Origin: Diplonema japonicum
Lineage: Eukaryota; Euglenozoa; Diplonemea; Diplonemida; Diplonemidae
DNA: 64,000 nucleotides
Direction: 5' to 3'
Assembly (NCBI GenBank): GCA_964019335.1
Contig: OZ025687.1
Coordinates: forward strand, 186,001 to 250,000
In this document: one piece after another, positions 42,687 through 53,167 of the stretch
Layout: the number at the start of each line of letters is the position of its first letter
How positions within the stretch are numbered: position 1 is the first letter of the stretch
Notes under the pieces: generated by a model
Told to the model about the DNA's origin: nothing
Database searches by the model: none
What the model saw: only the letters and a program-made list of their open reading frames with translations
Position numbers and translations under genes: made by a program

Positions 42687-45600
42687 TCATTTTTTCACCT
42701 TCCAGCTTTGCACCAAGGGGCGGATCCTGCTTTCGAGGTCGTCGAAACGCCCCCTGATGTCCTGCACCACGCCCATCTCATCCTTCAGACGTAGGATCTG
42801 CTCTGCAGCCTTTTCTTGAATGAGCTCTCTTGCACGCTCGGCGGACTGGTGGTACTCATCCCGTTGGTCTTTGTTGTACTCCCATGCAATGTCAAGCCAC
42901 ACCTGTGTTTGAAAATCTCGGAGGAAAAAAAAAAAAAACAAATAGATACCCTGTACAAAAACTCCTCACTAAGGTCATCCTTGATATGCACGGGAATGGT
43001 GCTCATGTAGTCGTCTCTGTGAACAAAGATGCTGGCAAGCTGCTGGCGGTGCTCTTGCGCTTCCTGTATTTAATAATTTGTTTTTTTTCTTCTTTTCTTT
43101 TTTTTTTTTTTCTTTCTCCCTGATACCACGTCCTCGTCGGAAAGCATTTTGTTCCGGAACTCCTTCATCGCGTTCCTGACCTGCGACAGGAGTCCTGTTT
43201 GCGTCTTACGGTGTTTGATAAGCTTCCACTTGCGCTGCAGAGAAGCAGGGAGACATTCAGACTTCACATCTTCAAAGGTCTTGGCAAGCGTCGAATCCAG
43301 ATCGATAAAAGACTGCTCCGCAGAAACGTCGGCAAAGGCATCAGAAATGACGGCGATGAGAAAGTTCAAGAGTAGGAAGAGACCGAGGACCTGGAACGTC
43401 CAGAAGAAAGCGGATGCCATTTGTTTATTCTCATCCCGCAGCGCAGGGTAGTCGAAGTCTCCAAGAAGGTACCTAAGCAGTGTCGAGAACGAAGAGTTGA
43501 TGCTACGGAACTCAAAGATACCACCGCCGAAGACGGAGTTCCCTGTTATGGCGTAGCCGAAGACAACCCAAACAAACAAGACAAGAACACCGAGAATACT
43601 CTGCTGGCATGCAGCGAGCGTACGCGTCAGGATGTTCAACCTGTCGTTCAGCCGCACAAACTTCAAAATCTTCAAAAACGTCAGAATCGTATTTACAGAG
43701 TTCGTCCAGACCTGCATCATGAAAGCGTCTAAGATGTAGTCGAGGTCCTTTGGGTACTCTGTGGAGACCGGCGGCATCTTCGCCTTCTCGCTGTTTGTCA
43801 CAGACAGGCCCCACCATATGAACCTGTACACAAAGATCACCAAGAAGCAGACTAGATTGACGAGCTCGAGGAAGTTCCACGCGTCGAAGATGAACTTCAG
43901 GATGGACTTTGAAGTGAGGTAGTCGGAGTACCACTCGCGGACGAACGCTACGCAGTAGAACAATATGAACGAAAAGAAGAAGAAGTCGTAGATAGTCTTC
44001 GAGGTCATGTTTGTCGTCCACACGCGGAAGTTCTTTGTGACGCCTTCTGACAGCCACGCACCACCGGGCGCGACCTCCACGAAGTACTTATGAGCAGTGA
44101 AGTAGTTGACAAACGGCGTGTATGTCATGTATTCCACAGTTACGAAACGAGTAGCGCGATTGTCGACAAATCCATTATCGATGATGGCAGCCATCATGTC
44201 ACGCGCGGCATTAGGGGACGAGTAGAACGGGATCTCCACCGTGTGTCCCCCGGGCGGCCACAGTCTGTCGCCAACCTGTCCAGCAGTCCCTGTCCCCCCT
44301 ATCTCGCCCGACGTGAAATACTTGAAACCGAGGTCGTCGAACCATTTGTCTGCCCACTGCTTTGTGACGCCTAACTGTTGCTCCAGATACCCTACCTTGT
44401 TGAAGCTTCCAGTTGGGTATGGGTATCTGTTGCATGTAGAGGACTCTTCGCAAGCGAATGGTTCCATACTTGTTTTTGACGGCGACCACGGTCCGTAGCA
44501 CTGTTGGTAGAACTCCAACAGGGCTTCATTTTCAGGCTCGTACAGCGACCCGCTGAAGAACTCCGAGTTGACGCTGCAGGTGTCGTTCTTCACGCGCATG
44601 GTGCGGAACCTCACGGCGCCTATGAGGTACTTCCCACCAGTTGTTGGCGGTCTTCGTTCGGCGTTTCCGTCGGCGCCCCCTGCTCCCTGAAACAACCCCG
44701 GCAGCAGCACGCCCATCGCCCAATCATTGAAGTCCCCTGCGTTCGCAATGTCACCAAACCGTTTTGCAACTTTCAGAATTCCTACCTTCGGATCACATTG
44801 GACAGGGATATACGGTGCTCCTGTGTCTCTATTATCCCATGGCGAACCGTCGGGCAGCCTACACCACGGCTGCCTTGCAATCTCATTCCCTTCCATCACA
44901 TCCGTGGCAGCCCTTGTGATGAAGTACGACTGTTCGATCTCACGGCTGACGAGGAAGAAGAACACGAACATGAGCAGGAACGGTATGAATACTATAGAGT
45001 CGAGGAACAGCTTGCTCGATTTCACCTTGTAGTCCAATTTGTCGATGACGAAGTTAATGGGTAGCGCGTCATAATGGAAAACAGCCTCCCTAGGGTCCAT
45101 TTTGATCAGCGCTCGTTTCTTCTCTTTGTTGTAGTACTTCTTCTCGTCGTGGGTGTGGTACGCGTCGTCTTTCTTCTTCTTCCTTTCCTTCTCGACGCGT
45201 TCGTTGTCGTACGGGATGAACTGCGTGATGGGCTGCTTGACTGTCAGCAGGTCTGTTACATCCCATCTATTGACGTGTTTGTCGAAGCTGCAAGTACACA
45301 GTTGGTTGTTTTGCAGCGTCATGCATGTTACGGTTTTTTCATGCCCGAAGAGAACCTCCTTCACCTTCCAAGTCTCCATGTCCCAGCACGCTACAGTACC
45401 GTCCTTTGAGCATGAGAAGAGGATCAGACCGTGGACCAAGAGGCTCCTGACCTGTCCTTGGTGCCCCATCAAAACCCTTTCGCACTCCGCGCGTCCAGCA
45501 GGGTCGTCCCACACCTTGATCGTTGAATCAGAGGACCCGCTTATGAGCTGCCCCTCGCCTGTGATGCGAAGCGACCACACGGCGTCGGTGTGCGCGTCGA

Positions 45601-46147
45601 TCTGACGGATGCACTTTCTCGCTGATATGCTCCACACTTTGATGATGGACTTCGACCCTGAGAAGAGCCATCTGTCGCTTGTCGTTATGCAATTGACAGC
45701 TGATTTATGCCCCTTGAACGTGAAGACGCACTTCGAGGTGTTCGTGTTCCACTGCTTGATGGTGCGGTCGTCGCTGCCCGAGAAAAGCCCTGTGCCGTAG
45801 TCGGAGGGCATCACGCAGAGTGCTGCAACGAGGCCTTTGTGCCCCATGTAGGACTTGATGCACTCGTACGTGTTGTGGTCCCATTGCATGATCGACAGGT
45901 CCGCGCCTGATGTGAAGATACCCAGGCTGTTGTAGGTCACCGCGAGTACCGCGTCAGAGTGGCCTACACCCTCGACCTCAGATGACATAGGCTCCAGCTG
46001 CGTTTCCAGCTTCCCATTTCTGGGGTCGTACACTTTCACCTCCCCACTCCCTGCACCGCCAACGAACAGCCTCCCACCAGGCAGCGCCGTCATCCCGTAC
46101 ATTCTGTCCCCCGTCGTCCATCGCGCAGCAGGGATACGCTGGGTCAT
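42687..46147 (-). CDS. WD40 repeat-polycystin (PKD2/TRPP-type) channel fusion
   Basis: Three exons, 46147-43127, 43063-42950 and 42902-42687; introns 63 and 47 nt; 1116 residues, phase 0. Residues about 1-325 are a WD40 propeller (GSDDRTIKQWNTNT, SGSSDSTIKVWDD, SCSKDGTVACWDME, CSFDKHVNRWDV). A Lys-rich linker leads to TM1 (about 385-405), then a ~300-residue extracellular polycystin/TOP domain, then TM2-TM6 (about 715-930). The pore loop LLRYLLGDFDY keeps the LGD selectivity-filter pattern of PKD2, and TM6 reads LGLFLLLNFLIAVISDAFADV. The C-terminus has a coiled coil (about 1060-1105). Both halves lie in one 3-kb exon with no frame break, so this is a true fusion. Start is the ATG at 46147. 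Likely a calcium-permeable channel, perhaps flagellar by analogy with PKD2; location is inferred. Confidence 0.93.
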
Positions 46148-46355
46148 CACCTAGCGGCATTGAAAGCACTTCACGACAAAGTCAAAAGATCTACTGAACG
46201 GGAAGGGGAAGGAGGGGGGGAACATCTAAAATAAACAGCCGGTCGAATCCTTCCGTGAGATAAATGAATCGAATCTTGTTCGGCCTCTTTTCTTCCTTTC
46301 TCTTTTCTCTTTCTTCTTTTTTTCTTTCCCATTCCCTTTTCTAACACTATGGTCA

Positions 46356-47461
46356 TCACGCGTTGGCCAATTGCGTGAGGTACTTTTTGTATGTTGACAT
46401 AAACTGCGGGTGTGCGTTTAAAAAAAAAAAAAAAAAATCGATCATACCTCGCAGACGAATGCTTCAATGTGCACGATGGGCTTGGACCCCATGCGAAGGT
46501 TGTGTTCGAAGTGCGCTGCAATGGCAGCGATCTTTGCCTGAGTAGAAGAGTCGACTTTTTTGATGAGATTGAGGGCGAGACCCTGGATGATGACTTCGGG
46601 GGGGACGCAGTTGCCAAGAAGCTCATAGATCTTAGCTCGAACTTCCCAGATACGTTTGGGTGTCTGCTCTTCTATGATATCCCTGGCGATCTCAGCTAGG
46701 AAGAGCGACCAGTCGGGAAGCACGGGTTCGATGTGGTCTTCCAGAGAGTTCTTTTGAATCTTTGTTGCTTCCAACACCAATAAGGCCCGTCTCATGTTCC
46801 CGTTGCACTCTTTGAGGATTCTCACGGCGAGGCCCTCGGAAAGCTTTGCGTTCTCTTTCTTTGCAGTGTTGATCAGAACACTCTTCAGCTCTTCGGGGGC
46901 AGGCAGGGGCACACGGACTGCAAGACATCTGCTTCTCAACGGGGGGATCAACCTACTCATCGAGGTTGTGATGAGGACGAGCCTGCACGTTGCCATGTAC
47001 AATTCCATAGTGCGTCGGAGCGCTTGTTGTGCACCTTTCGATAACTTTTCCACTTCGTTTAAAACTACTACTTTAAACGAACGCTTTCCAGCCGTGTCTG
47101 TGAGAGGGACGGACATCGCGATTTCTTTTAAAAGCAGCATGACCACCTCCCTGTCGTACATCCCTGACTCTGAAGGGTTGATTTCGATGTGGTGGTTGGA
47201 TACGAGTACACCGACTTCGATTTCTTTGCTCTCTCTCACTTTCAGCATTCTTTGTTCCATTTTTACCTTTCCGGCCCCCATTCCGTAGTGTTCCCGCAGT
47301 AGCGCCATCACTCTCGTCTTCTTCCCTGCTCCGGGCGGCCCGTACACGAGCAGATGCGGGAAGTCTCCGCTCTTCGCAATCAATTCCAGCTTCTTCGTCA
47401 CATCGCAGTTCACGTCCAACGTGCTGAATGTTTTCGGTCTGTGCGCGTCGACCCACAGCAT
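46356..47461 (-). CDS. RFC3: Replication factor C subunit 3
   Basis: Clamp-loader subunit that helps load PCNA at primer-template junctions. Exon 1 47461-46448, a 44-nt intron and a 48-nt terminal exon 46403-46356, giving 353 residues. Seen: LWVDAHRPKTFSTLDVN, the P-loop VYGPPGAGKKTRVMALLREH (GKKT is typical of RFC3), LNEVEKLSKGAQQALRRTME, the SRC-type motif PPLRSRC (contacting a neighbouring subunit) and the collar domain. The extra exon (FMSTYKKYLTQLANA) restores the family's C-terminal FM.LYKKF segment, which validates the intron. AAA+ family; AAA Walker B is NEVEKL instead of DE.D, as in human RFC3. Confidence 0.96.
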
Positions 47462-47637
47462 TTCTTCCTTTTTTCTTTTTATCCCTTCTTTTGCATTATT
47501 TCACAAGTCGGCACAAGATATTTCACAAAAATAAAAAAAAGAACAAAAAAAAAAATAATACAAAAAAAAAAAAAAAAAAAGAGAAGGGGGAGAGGGGGAA
47601 CAACACTCCTTAGTGCCGTGGTACTCCTTAACTCGTT

Positions 47638-48603
47638 CTACGAATTCTCCTCCTCAGAACTACTGTCCCACTTGCTCTTCTCGGTGGGAGCAACTTGAAG
47701 GCGACTGTCATATTCATAGTTTGGGTCGTCTCTGGAAATAGCGGAGGCCTGGAAGGTGACGTCCATAGCCTCCTTGTACTCCACGAGCATAGTTTCGCTA
47801 ACGGACTGGAGGTTTACATCCTTAGTGCCGTGGTACTGGAGTGTGTGGAAATCGGGGTTTTCGGTGTTTATAGGAATCTCATGCATGGGGACATCTACCG
47901 ACTCCCATTGGCCCTCACCCCCAGAAGACTCTTGGTCACCGACCAGCGAATGAAGCTTTTCCCGTTGAGAGGCAGTAAGCAGGTGTGCCGTTCTTGGTAT
48001 TAACGATTTCAAGGAAACTTTTTTTTTTGTGGACAGCCGAACTGTGCGGACTTCGGAGCTTCCTTTTCGGTAGGAGATGAAGATTCCTTTGAACCCGCTC
48101 AGCACCCCGTACTGCGTGGCAAAGGTATCTTTTGGGGGCTCGGGTATGGCCCACCACCGTTTGGGGAACTCGTGAAAGGCCATCGGCCCTGAAATATATA
48201 ACCATGTCGCCAGGTCTTTATCGATCTTGGTTTTGAAATCCAACTCGTGCGGGGTGGTAAACCTTGCTAGAGACTCCATGTCCGCGTAGCTCTTTGAGGT
48301 TTGGCCTGCCACATGAGCGAACAAGCTTTGAAGGCCGTCCTTTTCCAGCACGTCATCTGTCGCTGAGCAGCTGAACATCAGCTCGATTGTCATCTCCACA
48401 ATGTCAGCCTCGTCCTTGATGAGTTCCCCCGCCCTTTCCCGTATTTTCTCCTTCAGCTCTTTATATGTACATAACTCCCTGTATGCAACAGGCTCGACTC
48501 CTACTTCCATGCATATTCTCCGTGCTGTCTCGTCTGCCTTGTCCTGCTGCACGCCTTTGCTCAATATCTTGTTCAGGTGGTACCCGAGGTCAGTGTCATA
48601 CAT
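47638..48603 (-). CDS. Hypothetical protein, 321 aa
   Basis: I do not recognise it. Single exon from the ATG at 48603 (MYDTDLGYHLNKILSKGVQQ). The N-terminal ~120 residues are alpha-helical and acidic; the middle carries WWAIPEPPKDTFATQYGVLS and GFKGIFISYRKGSSEVRTV, suggesting a small beta domain; the C-terminus is acidic and Ser-rich (SKWDSSSEEENS). No signal peptide, membrane helix or clear motif. Real-gene evidence: long frame of normal codon texture in array position between RFC3 (176 nt away) and the 455-aa gene. Probably cytosolic. Confidence 0.72.
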   Translation of the reverse strand: MYDTDLGYHLNKILSKGVQQDKADETARRICMEVGVEPVAYRELCTYKELKEKIRERAGELIKDEADIVEMTIELMFSCSATDDVLEKDGLQSLFAHVAGQTSKSYADMESLARFTTPHELDFKTKIDKDLATWLYISGPMAFHEFPKRWWAIPEPPKDTFATQYGVLSGFKGIFISYRKGSSEVRTVRLSTKKKVSLKSLIPRTAHLLTASQREKLHSLVGDQESSGGEGQWESVDVPMHEIPINTENPDFHTLQYHGTKDVNLQSVSETMLVEYKEAMDVTFQASAISRDDPNYEYDSRLQVAPTEKSKWDSSSEEENS

Positions 48604-49449
48604 TACTCTACTCCTCCGCCTGTTGTTTTGTTGAAAAAATATGTATGGTCGCGTTTTTTTTTTTTCTTTTTTTTTTTTTCGTTTGAAAAAAAAAAAATGA
48701 ACAAGAAGAAAGAAAAAAAAATGAGGGGGTAATAATATGAAAGGGGGGGGTGGGAGAAAAAGATCAATATGCATTGGTCTTTTTGTCATGCCTTCCCCTT
48801 TTCTTCCCCCTCCTCTCTCCTTTCTTCGATTTCGTCCCCCCCCCCCCCCCCCCCCAATGGCACCCCTTTTCTCCTTTCATCTTTTTTTTTCTTCTTTCCC
48901 CCTCGAAGAAAATAGAACTGGCCGTCGTTTGCGTGCCGGGTGCCGGAAGGTAAAGAAAAAATAAAAAAATAAAAAAATTAAAACGGCGGTGTTCACTCGG
49001 CAAGAAGCAAGCATGATGGAAAAGGAGGACACACAACAGTAGAATGGGAGATCCAAGATGAAGCTGAGATAGCTCACGCTAAGAGTGTGCTATGCTGCGA
49101 GAAAAAGGGACAAAAAAGGGGGTGAGACAGGTACAAAGGGGAGAGTCAAAAAGGTGAGGAATGCTGCTGTTTCTTGTTTGTTTGCTTCCGTTTTCTTCGT
49201 ATGGCCGATCGCCTTGCTTCTTGAAAAGAAAAAAAAATTTAGGAAAAAGTAAAAAGAAAAGAAAAAGAGAAATACAACCGGAAGGGGGGGAAAATAAAAA
49301 AGAGGATGGAATCAAAAAAATTTCTTTTTCTATCCCTTATGGGCACACCGAGCCTGCAACAGCAACAAAAAAAAAAAAGAAAAAAAAAACTTTAAATAAA
49401 AGCAGGGCCACAGAAGACTCGCTGGATATCATTTTTTTTTTTTCTTCTT
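48604..49449. other. Low-complexity spacer
   Basis: Homopolymers (C run at 48838-48855) plus a mixed island at about 48985-49225 containing TAGCTCACGCTAAGAGTGTG. No credible frame on the minus strand and no RNA signature I can name. Confidence 0.5.
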
Positions 49450-49733
49450 TCAGGCAGAGCTGAGGATTGTGATTGCGGACAACGGGATCTCTTGCAAGCA
49501 ATGAAGCATTTCTTTTTCGGTCGCCTGGGAAAACGGTTTCCCGTAGCCAGACTCCCCGCGCTGTCTCTGCATCGCCCAGTACTTCCGCAGGGTGCGTAGG
49601 TTGTCCAACGCCTCAGCAGTACGAGGCGCTGTGTCCTTTACATAGTACAACATAAACGCCTGTCCTGGAGGGGTGTTCTTCGGCAACCGCCACCTCGCGT
49701 ACGCCCTAAGGTACCTATATGTCTGAGGCTGCT

Positions 49734-49775
<42 letters not shown>

Positions 49776-50929
49776 GAGAGAAAATACCTCATCCCAAAGC
49801 TCATCGTTCAAAGGCGTTGAATCGATATCTTGATGCTGCCTGCGCCGCTGCTCCGCCTCAGTCATGGTGTCCGGCCACACTGACTCATTCGGTTTTACAA
49901 CAATCGCCTGGGTTTTTTTTTTTTTTTTTTTTTTTTTCCCCTTCACGGACAAACCTGTTCATATGTAGTTTCCACTGCGTATCGTTCTTGGATGTCTTGA
50001 AGGTTCGAGCAGTACGTGCACGGGGTGGCCGCCTTGTCGCCTTCAATGTGCCACCACAGCACGCCTGTCTGCACACCGATCACAACAGCGTGTTTCCCAG
50101 CAGACATCCCCCTCCCTATCATGAGCTTCTGCCCGTGTTTCACCCCGTACTCCTTCAACGCCTCCTCACCCCGGTCGAACAGATACGTCAGCCCGAACGA
50201 GCCTAGGTATTCTATTTTGTTGAACGGGATGGACTGGTTTTTGATGGTAAGCGGTGTGTTTAACACCTTCCAACCGTATTTTCTTTCAAGGTCGTGTTGG
50301 TTGTTGCAGAATGTACAAGGAGTGGCGCCTTTGTCGCCATCAAGGTGAACCCATAGAGACCCTGTGTGGACACCGATGACGGTGGCGCACCGGCTTCTGC
50401 ATGCGCCTCGTGTAGCACGGACACGTTGGCCGTGGTGGAAACCAAAGGGTTCGGTGTCGTTCCTTGTGCATCTGAAGACGTACCTTCCCATGGGGCCTTG
50501 GTACTCGAAGGCCTTGAGTTGTTCTTCGTCACGTGCGCCGACGAAGTGTAGCTTTGGGTGTGTGGGGGACTCCGGCCAGTCGTCCTCGTCTTCTTCTTCG
50601 AGCATTTGTAGACCGTATCTGTTTTTGAGGTCTTCCTCGTTGAAACACTGTTTCAGGTCCTTGACGTGTTCCTCTTCGTCAAGCTGTACCCATAGAACCC
50701 CATTCAGAACCCCCAGGACGGTAGCTTTCTTCCCTTCCCACTGTCCCCGTGATATGAGCACCCTGTCGTTGTGAAACACTCCAAACACCTCGCACGCCGC
50801 GTCTGTTGTGTCGAACTGAAAATTCCCGAATGCCGCAGGCCAACTAAATTTTTTATTCTGCACCCCTTTCCTCCCCCATGGCGACCTCGCCCCGCTCCCG
50901 TCATCAGGCACACTGATATCAATTTTCAT
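49450..50929 (-). CDS. Protein with three SH3/KOW-like repeats, 455 aa
   Basis: Family unknown to me. Exons 50929-49955, 49907-49788 and 49722-49450 in phase 0; introns 47 nt (donor GTTTGT) and 65 nt (3' site at the CAG before ACATAT, chosen because the next AG would hit a stop). Three diverged repeats of about 85-95 residues share the pattern: G-x-R/V-I/V-x-R-G-x-x-x-G, ATVIGV, G-x-LWVxLDGDK and a helix (DLKNRYGL, DLERKYGW, DIQERYAV). Repeats 2 and 3 carry a CxxC (TPCTFCNNQ, TPCTYCSNL), while repeat 1 has lost it. The GKxATVxGVxxGxLW core looks like an SH3-like barrel. The C-terminal exon is helical (RTAEALDNLRTLRKYW). No targeting signals. Binding partners (nucleic acid or peptide) unknown. 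Confidence 0.75.
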
Positions 50930-51231
50930 ATTTTCTTCTTTTTTTTGTTCTTATATTTTTTTTTTTTTCTCCTCTCTCTCTTTCTCTTTCCTCTACCTCC
51001 CTCTTTTTTTTTTTTTTTTTTATGTTAACGTGGAAGAACGGAAAAAAGAAAGAGAAAAAAAGAAAAAAAACTGTCGCGAAACAATGATATAGGACAGGGA
51101 CGGGGGTGCCGCAACAGATTCTTCCTTTTGATAAGAACCGGAAAAGGAAAAAAAGAAAAGGAAATATGACAGTGTGTGTGTTTCTTTTGCTCTCGCTTTT
51201 TTCTTTCTTTTTTTTTTTTGCACCTTCTGAT
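50930..51231. other. Low-complexity spacer
   Basis: T/C-rich sequence on the plus strand with a T run at 51005-51020 and a mixed island at about 51070-51170. No gene is seen. Confidence 0.5.
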
Positions 51232-52834
51232 TTAGTGTTTCCAAATGCGAACCTGTGGCATGGATTACAGTAAAGAATAGAAAACATGTGCACACCGTCT
51301 TGTCCTTGGAACCGCTGCAAGCTGTGAGGCCGTCTGGCGACCAATCACAGGCATAGACCTCGTCGGCGTGGCCAGGGAGGTCGTTGATGAGCTTCTTTGT
51401 TTTCATTGACCAGAGTTTGAGTGTTGTGTCTTTGCTGGAGGAGAGGATCTGCCTGGAGTCGATGGACCATGCAACGTGGTACACTGCCGCCACGTGGCCT
51501 CTCAGGTTGGCGATGAACTTCCCGTCTGCAGCGTTCCACAGCTTGACAGTCTTGTCGAAAGAGGCAGAGGCGATCGTCTTCCCGTCAGGGGCGAAGCTCA
51601 CAAAGCACACAACGCCCTGGTGTCCCACCATTCGCGCCACTGGCTTGTTCGTCTTCGACGGGTCCCACAGGAACAGCGTGTGGTCGTCGCTGCACGACAC
51701 CACCTTCTCACCCGCCTCCCCTGCCACCGCTTCGAAACGTTCCTTCGCGTACGCCTGTGCCTCGACAGGGCTCCCGAACACCTTCTCCGTATGATCATAT
51801 GCGCCCGACCTCAGAACCAGTTCTGTGTTCAACGCCAAACTATTCACCCAGTGCGCGTGTCCTTCAAGCCTCTTGGAAGGAACGCCAGTCTCAGGGTCCC
51901 ACACCATCACGCTCCTGTCCTGCGATGAGGTGTAAATAAGCCCCAGCCCGCCCCATTTCACAGACGTCACCGACGCGGTGTGCCCCGCCAGCGACCTCTG
52001 CATCTGGCTCGCCTTCGCCTTCGTCACCTTCCAGACAATACCCGACGCGTCCTTGCTGGCGCTCACAAGCCTGTCGCATTCGAGGTTCTTGTGGAAAGGC
52101 TCCCAGCTCAGGGCGTTGATCCATGCCTTGTGGTTGCTGAAGGTGGCTATCAGCTTGGTGCCCTGCCAGATACAGATCTTTCTGTCTTTGCTGCCTGACG
52201 CGAGGTATTTCCCGTTCGCGGACCATGCCAGGACCTGCACCCACTGTGTGTGCCCGGTGAGGGTGGCCATGGGTGTCTGTGTGTTGAGGTCCCACAGCCG
52301 GACTGTCTTGTCGCCGGACCCTGTGGCGAGGACGTTGCCGTCGGGGGAGAAAGAGCAGACGAGGACGGCTTCCGAGTGGCCGGACAGGGCACTGGTGCAC
52401 CTTGTAAGGCTGCGCACTTTAAAGACAGCCTGTGGTCTGTAGGTGATCTCGTACTCTTCTTCTGCGGAGACTTGGAGGGCCTGTTGGTCGAGCAGCTTCT
52501 GAGTCACGCGCCTACCTTCGGACTTCATCTTGTCAAGCCATTTCTGATTTTGCTGGCTTTTAAGATGTTCTGCGAGGTTATCGGTGGTAACCTCCTGACC
52601 GCCCACGAAGAAGGAGTAGGGCACCTTGTCCGTCTGTTGCAGCAGGCCGTTCACAAGGGTTTCCATTTGTGCAGTGCTGACATCAACAGCAAGTTGAACC
52701 TTGGGGCCCGTTGCTGTCCCGTCCTCAGCCATGAACCTCGCGTACAAGGTTGGCTTGTCCGAGGCCTCCACTACCTCCTCCACTTCCGACATCTTTCTCT
52801 TTGAGGCGGGCATCTCCCTGTGTGTCCTGTGCAT
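51232..52834 (-). CDS. NLE1: Notchless/Rsa4 ribosome-assembly WD40 protein
   Basis: Late 60S assembly factor; its N-terminal NLE (ubiquitin-like) domain is pulled by the AAA+ Midasin to release factors from the pre-60S. Exon 1 52834-51296, a 43-nt intron and a 21-nt last exon (51252-51232) encoding VRIWKH and the stop; 519 residues. Residues about 25-110 are the NLE domain (ARFMAEDGTATGPKVQLAVD, VPYSFFVGGQEV); eight WD40 blades follow (ATGSGDKTVRLWDLN, ASGSKDRKICIWQG, SCSDDHTLFLWDPS, ASASFDKTVKLWNAAD, LPGHADEVYACDWSPDG). The terminal micro-exon completes the last blade (KDKT + VRIW), proving the splice. Alternative starts at 52813 and 52792 are in frame; the first ATG is used here. Confidence 0.95.
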
Positions 52835-53167
52835 GGTGTCAGTGACTTCTTCGGACACAGGAGGGGTAAAATAAATATAAAAAAAGGAGGACGTGAATGT
52901 GGGATAGGAGGGTTGAAAATCAAAAGGCGTAAGTCGCCGCTTTGGGTTAAGAGAAAATAGCGACCTCAACAAAAAAAGAAGAAGAAAGAAGGAGAAAGGG
53001 GAAGAAGAAGAAAAAGGGGTGCAACCCTCAGGATAGGGCGTTATAAGTATGGTCAGTATCCAAAATTACTGTTACTCGGGTTAAAGGCTAGCTTCTTCTA
53101 AAAAAAAAACACTTGTCCCCAACCCCCTTTTTTTTCCTCTTCCCTTTTGTTTTTCTCCATCTCGCAT
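52835..53167. other. Intergenic spacer
   Basis: A mixed-composition leader (52835-52970), a purine-rich tract and a mixed part near 53020-53090. No additional gene. Confidence 0.5.
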
